A stretch of 64,000 nt of DNA, from the NCBI GenBank assembly GCA_027485235.1, contig JAIXRJ010000046.1:580080-644079 (forward strand), given 5' to 3'. This DNA is from Comamonadaceae bacterium (GTDB lineage Bacteria; Pseudomonadota; Gammaproteobacteria; Burkholderiales; Burkholderiaceae_C). Of this stretch, positions 30,445 to 39,397 are shown in pieces. Each line of letters begins with the position of its first letter. Position 1 is the first letter of the stretch. The notes below the pieces were generated by a model, which searched no databases, was not told the origin of the DNA, and worked only from the letters and a program-made list of their open reading frames with translations. Made by a program: the position numbers and the translations under genes.

Positions 30445-31866
30445 ATGAGCCAACAGACCCTCCCTCCTCCTCTTTTGCCTGCTGCTGATGCAGTGCAGCG
30501 CCGCTTGGTGCAAGTGCTGTTTATCGGTGTCTTCATGGCCGCACTCGATTCAGCCATTGTGGGGCCGGTTCTGCCGGCATTGCGCGCAGCCTTTGGCATC
30601 GACAACCGAAGTGCCGGACTGCTGACGACTGTTTTTTCCTTGAGCTCGCTGTGCAGCACGGCGTTGATGGCTTACTTCAGCGACCGCCATGGCCGCCGTC
30701 CGGTGTATTTGGCCAGTGTGGCGCTTTTCGCCATCGGCTCTCTGTGCATCGCCGCTGCACCCAGTTTTGACCTGCTGCTGGTCGGTCGAGCCATCCAGGG
30801 CATCGGCGCAGGAGGCATTGCGCCGGTCGCCAGTGCCGTGATTGGTGATGTGTTCACCGCCGAGCGGCGGGGCCGTATTTTGGGGCTGATTGGTGCCACC
30901 CACGGCATGGCCTTTGTGCTTGGCCCGGCTCTGGCGACCGTGCTCACCTCCACGCTGGGCTGGCGCTGGCTGTTCCTGGTCAACCTGCCCGTCGCGCTGG
31001 TCGTGCTGTCATTGGGTGCCCGCAGCTTGCCGCGGCAGCACAGCGTGGTGGCACCTGGGCCCATTGACTTGGCGGGCATCACGGTGACTTTGTTGTTTCT
31101 GCTGTGTTTGGTGATGGGTATTTCGCGCCTGCCGGACTCGGCCAGCGGACTGCTGCTTTGGCCTTGGTTTCTGGCTGCCAGTGGGGCACTGCTGGCCGCT
31201 TTGGTGGTCATTGAAAAACGCCAAGCACAAGCGCTGATTCCCATCGAGCTTTTTGCAAACCGGCAACTGGCCTTTACCTATGTGCTGACGCTGGGTGTGG
31301 GGTTCTCCATGGGGGGCATTGTGTTTTTGACCTCCATCGCCACGCTGGCCTATGGGGTCAGCGTTGAATCTGCAGGGCTGGCACTGCTGCCTCTGGTGTT
31401 GTGCTCCATGGTGGGTTCCATGGCGGCAGGGCGCTTGCTCAACCGGCTGGGTGCCCGCAACATGGTGATCTTTGGTTTCGGACTGTTGACACTGGGCTAC
31501 CTGCAAAGCGCCGTGCCGCAGACCGGCTTTGCCGCTTTCTTGATCGCGTCTGTTTTGATCGGGATTGGCGTGGGTGTGGTGGTCAGCGGCGCGCTGCGCA
31601 CCATTGCGATTGATGAAGCGCCGCCGGCCCTGCGCGGCACAGCCCAAGGGCTGATCAATATTTTCAATGCCGTGGGCACACTGCTGGCGGTGACCTGCAT
31701 CAGCGCCATCGCTGACTTGGATGGCGGCGAACTGACAGGCTTTGGACATGCTTATCTTGGCCTGGGCTTGAGCATGCTCGTGATGCTGTGGATGGCCTTC
31801 GGGCTGAAAAGAAAATCCACCGAGTCCGTGGTGGAGACGAGCTCTTCAGCAGGCCCACAGCACTAG
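30445..31866 (+). CDS. MFS transporter, drug/organic-compound exporter type
   Basis: A protein of about 473 residues with 14 predicted hydrophobic helices, DHA2 (EmrB/QacA)-like. It shows the family motifs ALDSAIVGPVLPALRAAFG (motif D), SDRHGRRPVYLAS (motif A, loop 2-3) and GRAIQGIGAGGIAPVASAVIGDVF (motif C-like). It sits in the inner membrane. Possible starts are 30340, 30394 and 30445; the last gives the usual short N-terminus. It may export or import compounds related to the adjacent monooxygenase cluster. Confidence 0.9.
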   Translation: MSQQTLPPPLLPAADAVQRRLVQVLFIGVFMAALDSAIVGPVLPALRAAFGIDNRSAGLLTTVFSLSSLCSTALMAYFSDRHGRRPVYLASVALFAIGSLCIAAAPSFDLLLVGRAIQGIGAGGIAPVASAVIGDVFTAERRGRILGLIGATHGMAFVLGPALATVLTSTLGWRWLFLVNLPVALVVLSLGARSLPRQHSVVAPGPIDLAGITVTLLFLLCLVMGISRLPDSASGLLLWPWFLAASGALLAALVVIEKRQAQALIPIELFANRQLAFTYVLTLGVGFSMGGIVFLTSIATLAYGVSVESAGLALLPLVLCSMVGSMAAGRLLNRLGARNMVIFGFGLLTLGYLQSAVPQTGFAAFLIASVLIGIGVGVVVSGALRTIAIDEAPPALRGTAQGLINIFNAVGTLLAVTCISAIADLDGGELTGFGHAYLGLGLSMLVMLWMAFGLKRKSTESVVETSSSAGPQH

Positions 31867-31872
31867 CCGCGT

Positions 31873-31903
31873 TGGCGCTGGAGCAAAGCGCCATTTATTT
31901 CTT
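31873..31903. terminator. Terminator after the MFS gene
   Basis: The stem TGGCGCT / AGCGCCA (31873-31879 and 31887-31893) is followed by TTTATTTCTTTTTT. It separates the MFS gene from the convergent phosphatase gene. Confidence 0.8.
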
Positions 31904-31921
31904 TTTTGGGGGTGCTGATTC

Positions 31922-32530
31922 TCAATAAAATTTGATTTTCCCCAGCACCTTCGGCCTGTCGCCTGGTTCAAACACCAAGGCCTCCCCTTCCTCTAAGAAA
32001 ATTCTTAATTCAGAAAGTCCAAAATCACTGCTCAATACACCTTGGGTCAAGGTGACGCCGTGACCAATGTAGACATTATTTTTACCTGAAGACGTTTTAC
32101 TGAAAAAGCCCTTGGTAGGAATCGATCTCAAAGCTCTGTCCAATTCTGGATTGAACACTCCGGGGCGAACAACCAGCCAATTTGTGATCGTATATTTATC
32201 AAAAGCCAATTTGGCCGTTTCTTCACACCGGCAAAAGCTGCTGGCGTAAACCTCCCCAATCGGTATATGGAGTTCTTTGACTCGAAGGGCTATTCGTTTG
32301 CTCTGCTCCCTTCCTTCATCGCTCAGTTGACGCGAACCAGGAGAGCAGTCGTAGGGGCGATCGCCAGGGGGATTAACTTTAAAGGGGTCCTTGCCTGGTG
32401 TGATCGCATGCCTCATGAATATGTTCAAACCACCATTCTGTAATTTATCGATCAATACTTGATCTTGCCCAGCAGCAGAGAAAGACAATAAATTAAATAC
32501 AACTGTATATAAAAAATTTTTCATCTTCAA
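31922..32530 (-). CDS. Exported histidine phosphatase family protein
   Basis: A 202-residue protein with signal sequence (MKMKNFLYTVVFNLLSFSAAG). The catalytic RH motif is present as FMRHAITPG, the second His as VYIGHG, and an Arg region as LRVKELHIPIGEVYASSFCRCEETA. Its variant class is like periplasmic histidine phosphatases that act on phosphosugars or unknown phosphoesters. It stands alone, with low GC compared with neighbours. That could indicate transfer. Confidence 0.85.
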   Translation of the reverse strand: MKMKNFLYTVVFNLLSFSAAGQDQVLIDKLQNGGLNIFMRHAITPGKDPFKVNPPGDRPYDCSPGSRQLSDEGREQSKRIALRVKELHIPIGEVYASSFCRCEETAKLAFDKYTITNWLVVRPGVFNPELDRALRSIPTKGFFSKTSSGKNNVYIGHGVTLTQGVLSSDFGLSELRIFLEEGEALVFEPGDRPKVLGKIKFY

Positions 32531-33007
32531 TTATTTCATTTTTGAATAAGCCCGTTGGTTTTAAAAAATGGATGGCCGGTGCCAGATTAACCCGTACCAT
32601 CGGTTTGAATGTCCCCAAAAAGTGGCTCAAAATTTTTACAAGGACTGGATTTTCACACCCCTTTTTGGGGAATCATTTTTCGGCACACTGGCTTAAATTT
32701 TAGTCGCCAGAAACGTCATGCTTGAATGGGTCTGCATCTTGGCACCAACTCGGTTTTTTGCAACCGTGAATGGGCAGCACGCTTGTGTGTCAAAAACCGA
32801 GCCCAGAGCCATGACTGTGGTCTGAGCGCCTGCAACCAACTGAGCCATGGAAAGTGCCGCCAGGTTCGGGGGAATGCCGACTTCCGTGGCAAGGTAATTG
32901 GCCAAAGGCCACGCCTGTTTTTTGGCTATGGCTCAAAATGTACGAGCATTAAAAATGATTTTTTTATTCTGTCCAAAACCAAATGCCAAAACTACGGGTT
33001 GACACCG
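32531..33007. other. Non-coding region upstream of the CrtI-like gene
   Basis: It contains an 11-bp perfect inverted repeat (TCCCCAAAAAG at 32612-32622 and its complement at 32661-32671). The segment 32693-32905 can be read as a 70-codon frame on the minus strand with no recognisable family. No stronger gene is supported. The CrtI frame is open from 32726, but its family start is at 33008. Confidence 0.4.
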
Positions 33008-34546
33008 ATGACCGATAGCACCCTCCAGCAATCCACACAAAATGCCGTTTCGCAAGCCCCTGTGGCCTTGGTGATCGGCAGCGGTTTTGGTGGGTTGGCT
33101 GCAGCCATACGCCTGTCCGCCAAAGGTTACCGCGTGCAGGTGCTCGAGAAATTAAATGCGCCAGGAGGTCGAGCTCGCGTGATCCATGTCGACGGCTACA
33201 CCTTCGATGCTGGCCCAACGATCGTCACCGTCCCCTTTTTGCTGGAAGAACTCTGGGCCTTGGCGGGACGCCAATTGGCCGATGATGTTGAACTGCGTTT
33301 GCTTGACCCGTTTTACCGAATCCGTTTCGATGACGGCGATCACTTCGATTACAGCGGAGACCCCGAGCGAATGCGCCAAGAGGTCCTGCGCATCGACCCC
33401 AACGCCGGACCTGGCTACGCCGCTTTCATGGCAGAAGCGGACCTTTGTTATGCGTTGGGCTTTGAAGCTTTAGGCTGCGAAGCATTTGTCCGCATGGGCG
33501 ATCTGTTCAAGGCCATTCCCTCCATGATCCGGATGAAGGGCTGGCGAAGTCTGCACGCGATGGTTGCCACACACTTCAAACACCCCAAGTTGCGCCAAGC
33601 CATGAGCCTGCAGGCGCTTTTGATTGGCGGTAATCCGTTTTCTGTGACCTGCGTGTTCTCACTCATCAATGCGCTGGAGCGGCGCTTTGGCGTGCACTGG
33701 GCCATGGGCGGCACCGGGGCTTTGGTGAATGGCCTGGTGGATTTGATCGAAGGCATGGGCGGGAGTCTGCGCACTGGCGCTGAAGTTCGCCGCATCGAAG
33801 TCACCGATGGACGCGCTTGTGGCGTCATGTTGTCCACTGGCGAAACCATTTCTGCGGATATCGTGGTCTGCAATGCCGACACAGCATGGACGTACAAGAA
33901 TCTGGTGGACCCGAAAGACAGAAAGGTTTGGACCGACGCCAAAATTGAAAACGGCAAGTATTCCATGGGTCTTTTTGTTTGGTACTTCGGCACCAACAAG
34001 CGTTTTGACGACGTGCCGCACCACATGATGCTGCTGGGCCCGCGCTATGAAGCGCTGTTGAAAGACATCTTCAAAAAACACCACCTGGCCGAAGATTTCA
34101 GCCTTTACCTGCATCGACCCACAGCCACTGATGCGGCCATGGCGCCTGAGGGCTGCGATACTTTTTATGTGCTGGCACCCGTCCCCAACCTGCAAAGCGG
34201 TACCGACTGGGCTGCTCATGCAGAGCCTTACCGCGCCGCCATTGCCAAGGCACTTGAAGAGACGGTTCTGCCCAACTTGAGCGAACATCTGACGGTATCG
34301 TTCATGACCACCCCGCAAGACTTTCAAGACAATCTGCTGTCTTTTCAAGGTGCCGCCTTTGGGCTGGAGCCACTTTTGTTGCAAAGCGCATGGTTCAGGC
34401 CGCACAACCTCAGCGAAGACATCGGAAACCTTTTCATGGTGGGGGCCAGCACCCACCCTGGTGCAGGCATACCGGGTGTGCTGATGTCGGCAAAAGCCCT
34501 GGAGACAGTGCTTCCAGATGCCGCTACCTTTAAAAGATCCTTGTGA
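33008..34546 (+). CDS. Phytoene desaturase-like (CrtI-type) FAD oxidoreductase
   Basis: A 512-residue CrtI-family protein: the N-terminal FAD motif GSGFGGLAAAIRLSAKGYRVQVLEK is followed by APGGRARV and DAGPTIVTVPFLLEE; the C-terminal motif reads FMVGASTHPGAGIPGVLMSAKALE. These are the standard landmarks of bacterial phytoene desaturases. No crtB or crtE is present, and its stop overlaps the start of an ABC-2 permease gene (TGATG). A role in a non-carotenoid isoprenoid or lipid that is then exported is therefore also possible. The start at 33008 matches family lengths. Confidence 0.88.
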   Translation: MTDSTLQQSTQNAVSQAPVALVIGSGFGGLAAAIRLSAKGYRVQVLEKLNAPGGRARVIHVDGYTFDAGPTIVTVPFLLEELWALAGRQLADDVELRLLDPFYRIRFDDGDHFDYSGDPERMRQEVLRIDPNAGPGYAAFMAEADLCYALGFEALGCEAFVRMGDLFKAIPSMIRMKGWRSLHAMVATHFKHPKLRQAMSLQALLIGGNPFSVTCVFSLINALERRFGVHWAMGGTGALVNGLVDLIEGMGGSLRTGAEVRRIEVTDGRACGVMLSTGETISADIVVCNADTAWTYKNLVDPKDRKVWTDAKIENGKYSMGLFVWYFGTNKRFDDVPHHMMLLGPRYEALLKDIFKKHHLAEDFSLYLHRPTATDAAMAPEGCDTFYVLAPVPNLQSGTDWAAHAEPYRAAIAKALEETVLPNLSEHLTVSFMTTPQDFQDNLLSFQGAAFGLEPLLLQSAWFRPHNLSEDIGNLFMVGASTHPGAGIPGVLMSAKALETVLPDAATFKRSL

Positions 34547-35325
34547 TGCACAGCGGCCAACTTTTGTGGGCACAAACCTTGGCGGTTGCTCATCGACTGT
34601 TGCTGGAGCAATGGCGGCAGAAACGCGGTCTGATTTTTTGGGCCGTTTTTCCGTCCACAATGATGCTGCTGTTCGGATTGGTTTATGCGCACAACGACAA
34701 CATGCGCGCCGGCCTGGATGCCGCGGCAGCAGGTATTTTGGTCGGTGCTGCACTTTTTTTCAGCTGCCTTGGCGGCACCGTCGCGGTGATCGCTGCCGAA
34801 CGTGAACGAGGCACCCTGCCCCGCCTGCTCACAACCCCGCTGCACCCCGCAGCGTATTTTCTGGGCGTTGTCATTGCCCAGTTGCTGTTGGCTTTGATGC
34901 AAGTGGTCATGCTCTACAGCATCGCTCTGTCCATTGGGGTCCAATACCATGGCAGCCTTTTATTGGGCGGATTGATTTTGCTGCTGTCCGTGTTTTCCTA
35001 CGTGGGCATGGGATTTTTTCTGGGCGCACGGTTTGCTCGGCGCAGCGAAGAAGTGGTGGTGGCCTTGTCGGCGATTGGTGTGCCTTTGTTGGTGTTGGGT
35101 GGCACCTTTTTCCCGCTTGAAATCATGCCTCAAGGCATGCAAGCTTTTGCACAAATCAACCCCATGTTGCACATGAACCAGGCCTTCAAGGGTGTCGCTG
35201 CGTATGGCCTGGGCTTGACTGAACTGCGCTTTGAATTGGGTTTTCTGCTTGTTTTTTGCGGCCTGTCTCTGGCTTTGGGCATCCAGTCCTATCGACACCT
35301 GCTGCATGTGGAAAAATCCAAATGA
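34546..35325 (+). CDS. ABC-2 type exporter permease
   Basis: A 259-residue membrane protein with six hydrophobic segments. The EAA-like loop AERERGTLPRLLTTPLHPAAYFLGVV and the C-terminal LVLGGTFFPLEIMPQGMQAFAQINPM are typical of ABC-2 permeases. The start overlaps the CrtI stop, and its own stop overlaps the ATPase start (ATGA). The three genes are therefore one translational unit, and the transported substance is probably linked to the CrtI-like enzyme. Confidence 0.9.
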   Translation: MHSGQLLWAQTLAVAHRLLLEQWRQKRGLIFWAVFPSTMMLLFGLVYAHNDNMRAGLDAAAAGILVGAALFFSCLGGTVAVIAAERERGTLPRLLTTPLHPAAYFLGVVIAQLLLALMQVVMLYSIALSIGVQYHGSLLLGGLILLLSVFSYVGMGFFLGARFARRSEEVVVALSAIGVPLLVLGGTFFPLEIMPQGMQAFAQINPMLHMNQAFKGVAAYGLGLTELRFELGFLLVFCGLSLALGIQSYRHLLHVEKSK

Positions 35326-36254
35326 CAGTTGCTCTGCAAATCGATGATGTTCACAAGTGGTTTGGCAGCCACCATGTTCTGGACGGCTTGAGTCTGCGGG
35401 TAGACAGTGGCGAGGTGATGGGTCTGCTGGGCCCCAATGGCTGTGGCAAATCCACTGTCTTGAACATCGTCAGCAAATTACTGCCTTACGACCTTGGGCG
35501 AGTGCGGCTCATGGGCAAGCCATTGAGCGAAATGGGCCACCGCGAACGCGAACTGGTTGGCGTGTGCACTCAGCATTGCGCCCTGTACCCCGATTTATTT
35601 CCCGCCGAAAATCTGCACTTTTTTGCCCGCTTGTATGGCCTTTCTGAACAGGAACGCCATGAAAGAGTTGCAGAGCTGATGCACCGTTTTGGACTGGAAA
35701 ATTTCGCTAGAACCCGTGTCGGTCAACTGTCGGGGGGCTGGCGACAAAGGTTGCACTTGGCCGTTTCCTTGATACACAAGCCCAAGTTGCTCCTGCTGGA
35801 CGAGCCCACAGCTGCGGTGGATTTAGAAGCTCGGATGGACCTTTGGCGCCTCATCGAGGGTTTGCGTGACAGCGGCACGACCATTTTATTGACCAGTCAT
35901 CACCTTGCCGAGGCACAACGGCTTTGCAGCCGCGTGGCCCTGATGCGAAACGGCCAAGTCATTGCTGTGGGCAGCGTACCTGAACTGTTGGCGCGCCTGC
36001 CCGGACAAGCGGTGGCCAAGGTGCAATCTGAAGACAGCGAGGCGGTCATGCAAAGGGCGCTTGATCTGGGTTGGCATGTTCGCCAACACACCGATGAGAT
36101 GCGTCTTTTGCTCCCTCAGCATTTGAGTCTGCGGGAAATCGTTGACGCTTTAGACGGTACAAAAGTCAGCGCGGTCAGTGTTCTGGCCGTGACATTGGAT
36201 GATGTCTACCTGGAACTCATGGGTGAGGGCCTCAGACCGTCACCGTTCATTTGA
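35322..36254 (+). CDS. ABC exporter ATPase
   Basis: A 310-residue ABC ATPase. Walker A is GPNGCGKST, the Q loop includes CTQHCALYPDLFPAENL, the signature is LSGGWRQRL (one residue off the consensus Q), Walker B is LLLLDEPTAAVD and the H loop is LTSHH. The C-terminal extension of about 70 residues is like that of ABC-2 exporters of lipids or drugs. It starts at 35322, overlapping the permease by ATGA. Confidence 0.94.
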   Translation: MTVALQIDDVHKWFGSHHVLDGLSLRVDSGEVMGLLGPNGCGKSTVLNIVSKLLPYDLGRVRLMGKPLSEMGHRERELVGVCTQHCALYPDLFPAENLHFFARLYGLSEQERHERVAELMHRFGLENFARTRVGQLSGGWRQRLHLAVSLIHKPKLLLLDEPTAAVDLEARMDLWRLIEGLRDSGTTILLTSHHLAEAQRLCSRVALMRNGQVIAVGSVPELLARLPGQAVAKVQSEDSEAVMQRALDLGWHVRQHTDEMRLLLPQHLSLREIVDALDGTKVSAVSVLAVTLDDVYLELMGEGLRPSPFI

Positions 36255-36345
36255 CCCATTTCTCCCAACCTTGAATGGCCGGGGCGAAACGCATGGAGCT
36301 GCCCAAGCCATATTGATCCTGAACCCCCTTTTGTAAGGCCTCAAA

Positions 36346-37275
36346 ATGAATTTGCCACTGCGCAAAATGCGCCGTTCGTTCTTGCTCATGGGCATCGGCT
36401 TGATGGCCAGCTTGGCAGCCCAAACCCAAACACCTGTTCGTGTGGGCTCCAAAATTGATACAGAAGGCAAACTGCTGGGGAACATCATGGTGCTGGCGCT
36501 CGAAGCCAATGGCATCAAGACTGAAAACAAGCTTGCGCTGGGCAACACCAAGATAGTTCGCACAGCGTTGCTTACCGGTGAGATTGATCTCTATCCCGAA
36601 TACACAGGCAATGGCGCCTTCATGCTGGGCGCCGAAAAAAGTCCCGCTTGGAAAGACTTTCGTGCAGGCTACGAATTGGCCAAAAAATTGGATTTTGAAA
36701 CAAACAAAATCATTTGGCTGGAGCCAGCCAATGCCAACAACACCTGGGTCATTGCGGTGCGCAAAGACCTGGCCACAGCCAATCAACTGCGCACCCTGGA
36801 CGATGTGGGGCGCTACATCGCCAAGGGCGGTACTTTCAAACTGGCCGCCTCCGCCGAGTTCATGGAGCGTACCGATGCAATGCCTGCCATTCAAGCGGCC
36901 TACGGATTCAAATTGCGCGCTGCACAAGCCCTCGTTTTGGCGGGGGGCGATACAGCAGCCACCATCAAAGCGGCCGCAGAAAAAACATCGGGTGTGAACG
37001 CCGCGATGGCCTACGGTACCGACGGCCCTTTGGCCGCGCTGGGACTGGTGGTCATGGAAGATCCTAAGGGTGTGCAACCGGTCTATGCCCCAGCACCCTT
37101 GGTCCGCGAAGACGTGCTCAAGCGCCACCCCGCCATGGCCACCATCTTGGCGCCCATCTTCAAATCGCTCGACAGACCTACCTTGCAAATGCTGAATGCC
37201 CGCATACAACTGGAAGGACAAGACCCGCGCAAAGTGGCCAGCGGCTACCTCCAAAGCAAGGGGTTTCTGAAGTAA
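36346..37275 (+). CDS. osmF: Osmoprotectant/betaine-type binding protein (OsmF/YehZ-like)
   Basis: A 309-residue periplasmic protein with a signal sequence (residues 1-26, ending SLAAQTQ). The OpuAC-type fold is seen in VRVGSKIDTEGKLLGNIMVLALEANG, LLTGEIDLYPEYTGNG and AMAYGTDGPLAALGLVVMEDPKG. It binds a quaternary amine or related solute; YehZ of E. coli has low affinity for glycine betaine. It is the first gene of a complete osmF-yehY-yehX-yehW set. Confidence 0.9.
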   Translation: MNLPLRKMRRSFLLMGIGLMASLAAQTQTPVRVGSKIDTEGKLLGNIMVLALEANGIKTENKLALGNTKIVRTALLTGEIDLYPEYTGNGAFMLGAEKSPAWKDFRAGYELAKKLDFETNKIIWLEPANANNTWVIAVRKDLATANQLRTLDDVGRYIAKGGTFKLAASAEFMERTDAMPAIQAAYGFKLRAAQALVLAGGDTAATIKAAAEKTSGVNAAMAYGTDGPLAALGLVVMEDPKGVQPVYAPAPLVREDVLKRHPAMATILAPIFKSLDRPTLQMLNARIQLEGQDPRKVASGYLQSKGFLK

Positions 37276-37283
37276 TTCACGCC

Positions 37284-38459
37284 ATGCCAGCATCGCTTGT
37301 CCAACGCTGCAACCCGGTACTGGCGCTCTTTGTGGCGCTGGCCATTGGCGCTGCCTGTGGCCTGCCCTTTTTGCGGGTTTCACCCAACCGGCTGTTGTCA
37401 GGTCAGCCCGTTTACTTGTGGGAGGTGTTGCAGCAACGAGGCAGCCCGCTGGTCTTTGCGCTGGTGTTGGCCATCGCCGCGTTGCTGTGCATTGCCATTT
37501 GGCAACCCCAAAGGCGCAACATTCAAGCAGGGGTTATTTTGGCCATGGCCGCTGGCCTTTGCGGCGGGTGGCTGCTGGCCAGCCACTTCGCCATGAGTGC
37601 CATCCCAGCAGAAAATCCGTTCAGCCGAACCGCGTTGGGTCCAGGCTTCTGGACGCTGGGCGCGATGGCCTGGATGATTGCCCTTGACGCCATAGACCGC
37701 TTGCAACTGACCACCCTCAGGCGCCTGCTTGCACAAAGTGCGCTGCTCCTGCCACTCTTGCTCTCGTTGAATGAGGGCCAGCACTTGTCCATCGGCAAAG
37801 AATATGCCAACCAAAGCGCTATTTTCTGGGCCGCTGTTTTGCGCCATCTGCAAATCGTGTTCTTAGCCGTGTTGCCAGCCTTGGTCATCGGCTTGCTGTT
37901 GGCCTGGCGCATGACCCAGACTCAAAGTTTGCGGCACGCTTTGTTTCCCGTACTCAATGTGATTCAGACCATTCCATCGATCGCATTGTTCGGCCTGCTG
38001 ATGGCGCCCTTGGCGTGGATAGCCGTTCAATTGCCCGCACTGGGCCACGCCGGCATCAGCGGTGTGGGCATAGCGCCAGCCGTGATCGCGTTGTTCATGT
38101 ATGCATTGCTGCCCATTGTTCGATCGGCGCTGGCGGGGTTGGAGCAAGTCCCTGCAGAGGCGGTCCATGCTGGGCGCGGGATGGGCATGTCAGCGCGCCA
38201 GTTGTTGTGGCGGGTCGAATTGCCATTGGCCTTGCCTGTGCTGCTCATCGGACTGCGCACAGCGGTTGTGCAAACCACAGGCTTGGCCGCGGTCAGCGCT
38301 CTGGTGGGCGCAGGCGGGCTGGGGCAAATCATGTTTGATGGACTTTTTAGCGCGGCCAATGAACTGGTGATTCTGGGCGTTATCCCCATCGTGTTGCTGG
38401 CCATGTTGGCAGACACTTTTTTCAAAGTGCTCAGTTCTTTGATCGAGACGCGTCCATGA
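37284..38459 (+). CDS. yehY: Osmoprotectant ABC transporter permease (YehY-like)
   Basis: A 391-residue inner-membrane permease: an N-terminal set of about five extra helices is followed by the OpuB-like permease domain with LPALVIGLLLAWRMTQT, NVIQTIPSIALFGLLMAPL and the EAA loop EAVHAGRGMGMSARQLLWRVELPLALPVLL. The longer form is the YehY type. Its stop overlaps the ATPase start. Confidence 0.92.
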   Translation: MPASLVQRCNPVLALFVALAIGAACGLPFLRVSPNRLLSGQPVYLWEVLQQRGSPLVFALVLAIAALLCIAIWQPQRRNIQAGVILAMAAGLCGGWLLASHFAMSAIPAENPFSRTALGPGFWTLGAMAWMIALDAIDRLQLTTLRRLLAQSALLLPLLLSLNEGQHLSIGKEYANQSAIFWAAVLRHLQIVFLAVLPALVIGLLLAWRMTQTQSLRHALFPVLNVIQTIPSIALFGLLMAPLAWIAVQLPALGHAGISGVGIAPAVIALFMYALLPIVRSALAGLEQVPAEAVHAGRGMGMSARQLLWRVELPLALPVLLIGLRTAVVQTTGLAAVSALVGAGGLGQIMFDGLFSAANELVILGVIPIVLLAMLADTFFKVLSSLIETRP

Positions 38460-39397
38460 TGATCAAGTTTGAACACACCCGCAAACTCTACGATGGCGCA
38501 GCAGCCATCACGGACTTGAATCTGGACATACAACAAGGTGAGCTGCTGGTGCTGCTCGGACCCTCAGGCTCTGGCAAATCAACGGTGCTCAAAATGGTCA
38601 ATCGCATGGTCAGCCACGACGGCGGCCACATTCATTTCAACGGCCAAGACATCAAGCGCTTCAACCTGCAAGACTTGCGTCGCCGCATGGGCTATGCCAT
38701 CCAGTCGGTGGGCTTGTTTCCTCACAGAACCGTCGCGCAAAACATTGCCACAGTACCCCAACTGCTGGGCTGGAACGCCCATCGCGTTCAAGCCCGCGTG
38801 AACGATCTGTTGAGATTGCTGGCGTTGGACCCCCAGCCATACGCCAGTCGCTACCCGCACCAGCTCTCGGGCGGTCAGCAGCAGCGGGTGGGTGTGGCGC
38901 GCGCCATGGCCGCAGACCCGGATGTGCTTCTCATGGACGAGCCCTTTGGGGCAGTCGATCCTGTGAACCGTGCTGCCTTGCAACTGTTGCTGAAAAAGAT
39001 TCACCGAACTACCGGAAAAACCATCCTGTTTGTCACCCACGACATCGATGAAGCTTTGTTGCTGGCCACCCGCATCGTGCTGCTCAACCAAGGGCGTATC
39101 GTGCAAGTGGGCACACCCCTTGAGTTGTTACAACAACCCGCCAACGACTTTGTCGCCGACTTTCTGGGGCGAGCCGACTTGGGCCTCAAACAGCTCTCAG
39201 TGCGTTCCATAGCGCCCCATATCCAAGCGGTTACGGGCACCAGGCCGATCCATGCCATCGCCCATACAGCCACATTGAGAGAAGCCATTTCGCAGATGGC
39301 AACTAGGCATGTGTCCGCCCTGAGCGTAACGGATGCAGCGGGCACGGTGCTCGGTCAGGTGCGGGCTGCTGATTTGCTGGAAAACCAAGATGCCTGA
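38456..39397 (+). CDS. yehX: Osmoprotectant ABC transporter ATPase (YehX-like)
   Basis: A 313-residue ATPase of the OpuA/ProV type. It has Walker A GPSGSGKST, signature LSGGQQQRVGVARAMA, Walker B VLLMDEPFGAVDP and H loop FVTHDIDEA. A single CBS-like region lies at the C-terminus (about 255-313, ATRHVSALSVTDAAGTVLGQVRAADLL). CBS domains sense ionic strength in this class. Overlaps the previous and next genes. Confidence 0.94.
   Translation: MMIKFEHTRKLYDGAAAITDLNLDIQQGELLVLLGPSGSGKSTVLKMVNRMVSHDGGHIHFNGQDIKRFNLQDLRRRMGYAIQSVGLFPHRTVAQNIATVPQLLGWNAHRVQARVNDLLRLLALDPQPYASRYPHQLSGGQQQRVGVARAMAADPDVLLMDEPFGAVDPVNRAALQLLLKKIHRTTGKTILFVTHDIDEALLLATRIVLLNQGRIVQVGTPLELLQQPANDFVADFLGRADLGLKQLSVRSIAPHIQAVTGTRPIHAIAHTATLREAISQMATRHVSALSVTDAAGTVLGQVRAADLLENQDA

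Noticed and set aside
32693..32905. A 70-codon frame on the minus strand upstream of the CrtI-like gene
   Set aside because: There is no ribosome site or family match; it was kept only as a remark in the intergenic entry.
33008..34546. Carotenoid biosynthesis cluster
   Set aside because: Only a CrtI-like gene is present, and the CrtC-like protein 13 kb away belongs to an ABC (Att-type) operon. No crtB, crtE or crtY was found.
33659..34753. Long antisense frame opposite the CrtI-like gene
   Set aside because: It lacks any family motif and the sense frame shows both FAD motifs.
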